Notes under the pieces: model-generated | Told to the model about the DNA's origin: nothing | Database searches by the model: none | Seen by the model: only the letters and a program-made list of their open reading frames with translations | Part shown: positions 62,501-64,000 of the stretch, in pieces | Numbering within the stretch: the first letter of the stretch is position 1 | Layout of the letters: each line of letters begins with the position of its first letter | Origin: Dimorphilus gyrociliatus | Taxonomy: Eukaryota; Annelida; Polychaeta; Dinophilidae | Reading direction: 5' to 3' | NCBI GenBank assembly: GCA_904063045.1 | Contig: CAJFCJ010000004.1 | Location: forward strand, 2,432,496-2,496,495 | DNA: 64,000 nt | Position numbers and translations under genes: made by a program

Positions 62501-64000
62501 AAAAAAAATTACAAAAAAAAAAACAATCTATAGATTAACAAAAACCAACCAGTAAATGTAGGAAATGTTTTAGTCCAATCCTTCACCTCTGCAAAAAATA
62601 CACTAAAGTAAATTTAATAAAACAATAGTTAACTTACCTGTTGAACCCAAAAAAATTACAGTAGTAGTTGGTGTTTGAGATATTGAAGAACTGGTTCTTT
62701 GAGGCTGTGATGTTGTGTCTTTAGGTTGAGTAGTTAAATCAGGAATGAATGCTGTACTGCTAAAACTTTCCATGGTAGTTGGTGTGGCTGATGTTCCAGA
62801 ACTAGTAGTTATAGGATGTGATGTTGTTTCTTTAGGTTGAGTTGTTGATTCTGGTATGAATGTTGTACTACTAAAACTTTCTGAAGAAGTTGGTGTGGCT
62901 GATGTTCCAGAACTAGTAGTTATAGGATGTGATGTTGTTTCTTTAGGTTGAGTTGTTGATTCTGATATGAATGTTGTACTAGTAAAACTTTCAGAAGTAG
63001 TTGGTGTGGCTGATGTTCCAGAACTAGTGGTTTTAGGCAGTGATGTTGTTTCTTTAGGTTGAGTTGTTGTATCTGGAATGAGTGTTGTACTACTAAAACT
63101 TTCAGAAGTAGTTGGTGTGGCAGATGTTCCAGAACTAGTGCTTTTAGACTGCGATGTTGTTTCTTTTGGTTGAGTTGTTGATTCTGGTATGAATGTTGTA
63201 CTACTAAAACTTTCAGAAGTAGTTGGTGTAGCTGATGTTCCAGAACTAGTGCTTTTAGACTGCGATGTTGTTTCTTTTGGTTGAGTTGTTGATTCTGGTA
63301 TGAATGTTGTACTACTAAAACTTTCCGAAGTAGTTGGTGTAGCTGATGTTCCAGAACTAGTAGTTATAAACTGTGATGTTGTTTCTTTAGGTTGAGTTGT
63401 TGATTCTGGTATGAATGTTGTACTACTAAAACTTTCAGAAGTAGTTGGTGTGGCTGATGTTCCAGAACTAGTGGTTTTAGGCATTGATGTTGTTTCTTTA
63501 GGTTGAGTTGTTTTAGGCTGTGATGTTGTTTCTTTTGGTTGAGTTGTTGATTCTGGTATGAATGTTGTACTACTAAAACTTTCAGAAGTAGTTGGTGTAG
63601 CTGATGTTCCAGAACCAGTAGTTATAAACTGTGATGTTGTTTCTTTAGGTTGAGTTGTTGATTCTGGTATGAATGTTGTACTACTAAAACTTTCAGAAGT
63701 AGTTGGTGTGGCTGATGTTCCAGAACTAGTGGTTTTAGGCATTGATGTTGTTTCTTTAGGTTGAGTTGTTTTAGGCTGTGATGTTGTTTCTTTTGGTTGA
63801 GTTGTTGATTCTGGTATGAATGTTGTACTACTAAGACTTTCAGAAGTAGTTGGTGGGGCTGATGTTCCAGAACTGGTGGTTTTAGGCTGTGATGTTGATT
63901 CTTTAGGTTGAGTTGTTCTTTCTGGAATGAATGTTGTACTACTAAAACTTTCAGAAGTAGTTGGTGTAGCTGATGTTCCAGAACTAGTGCTTTTAGACTG
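59564..64000 (-). CDS. secreted mucin/SCO-spondin-like protein (Ser/Thr repeats, VWC-like, TSP1, TIL-like, cystine knot), 5' partial
   Basis: Minus-strand exons, high to low: >64000-62638, 62588-62550, 62496-62365, 62306-62225, 62177-61852, about 61788-61473, 61091 to about 60765, 60648-60248, 60173-60069, 60002-59948, 59874-59564. Order of domains: Ser/Thr/Pro repeats (mucin tract); a VWC-like Cys segment; TSP1 modules recognised by WKDWSDWTECSETCG, WSNWMEWSKCSAEC, WSNWSEWSNCSSECGEG and WSVWSSWSECSLSCGGG; TIL-like Cys-rich modules (CEPGCKCRNG, CICKKGYY); and a C-terminal cystine knot ending FEQCNCKSCSGNK. WxxW motifs suggest C-mannosylation. The family forms secreted, disulfide-linked gels or matrix polymers, with dimerisation through the cystine knot. 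The N terminus lies beyond the window. The stop is preceded by a sequence that resembles a splice donor, but the Cys spacing shows the knot is complete. Confidence 0.85.
61178..61385. mobile_element. MITE-like element with 26-bp inverted ends and 9-bp target duplication
   Basis: The ends 61178-61203 and 61360-61385 are inverted repeats; their inner 21 bp (CGACAGAAAACGTCCCCAAAT and its complement) are identical and the outer 5 bp differ at three positions. The element is flanked on both sides by ATGAAAAAC (61169-61177 and 61386-61394). It is 208 bp with no coding capacity and sits inside the 61092-61472 intron of the mucin-like gene. The interior contains CCTAACCCTAACC (telomere-like). The 9-bp duplication suggests a Mutator-type transposase in trans; that is inference. 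Confidence 0.75.
62680..64000 (-). repeat. 111-bp coding minisatellite (37-aa Ser/Thr/Pro units)
   Basis: A fixed anchor (ATGTTCCAGAAC on the plus strand) recurs at 62791, 62902, 63013, 63124, 63235, 63346, 63457, 63604, 63715, 63862 and 63973: steps of 111 bp, with two steps of 147 bp. Units encode SGTSATPTTSESFSSTTF followed by IPESTTQPKETTSQ and are dense in potential O-glycosylation sites. The two longer units contain an extra 36 bp (12 residues, with a second TQPKETTS). The array runs past the window end. Confidence 0.95.

Overview
The window looks like a compact, AT-rich invertebrate genome, most likely a lophotrochozoan such as a small-bodied annelid; this is inference. The evidence is spliceosomal genes with mostly 50-90 nt GT-AG introns, GA/CT and AT microsatellites throughout, and metazoan families (Kv2 channel, PDE7, ELMO, Rb-family pocket protein, F-BAR, F-type lectin, TSP1/cystine-knot mucin). 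I saw no bacterial operon, CRISPR array or recognisable tRNA/rRNA. All gene models below were spliced by eye, and where totals are given the exon lengths sum to a multiple of three.

Layout. 998-8684 (+): a 23-exon ankyrin/coiled-coil protein of about 1856 aa with an N-myristoylation-type start. 12015-14609 (+): an Rb/p107-p130-like pocket protein without the N-terminal cyclin-fold domain. 15728-16841 (+): a short FCHO-like F-BAR protein. 17273-19551 (+): a secreted F-type lectin fused to a serine protease homologue whose catalytic His and Ser are replaced. 19898-20700 (-): a small secreted peptide with GHGK, poly-Lys and PTPK tracts. 25921-27549 (-): an intronless acyl-CoA-synthetase-like enzyme. 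28216-31337 (-): a short ELMO-like protein. 32240-38482 (-): a six-exon PDE7-like cAMP phosphodiesterase. 48479-58301 (+): a Kv2/Shab potassium channel. 59564 to beyond 64000 (-): a secreted mucin/SCO-spondin-like protein with a 111-bp coding minisatellite, VWC-like, TSP1 and TIL-like domains and a C-terminal cystine knot.

The most interesting locus is PDE7. It has six RRxS-type (PKA-consensus-like) motifs in its C-terminal tail, a KRGTI motif at the N terminus, a perfect TGACGTCA cAMP-response element about 63 bp upstream of the start codon, and Asn in place of the purine-binding glutamine that is otherwise invariant in this family. Together these suggest tight cAMP/PKA feedback and possibly altered substrate handling. 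Other points are CTCF-like motifs scattered through the gaps and introns, a repeated TAGGCCTA octamer, a 208-bp MITE with a 9-bp target duplication inside an intron, and tiny stop-free introns of length 3n that could be retained without a frameshift.

The genes do not form one pathway. PDE7 and Kv2 are head to head across a gene-free 10-kb interval, which is the best candidate for a shared regulatory region.
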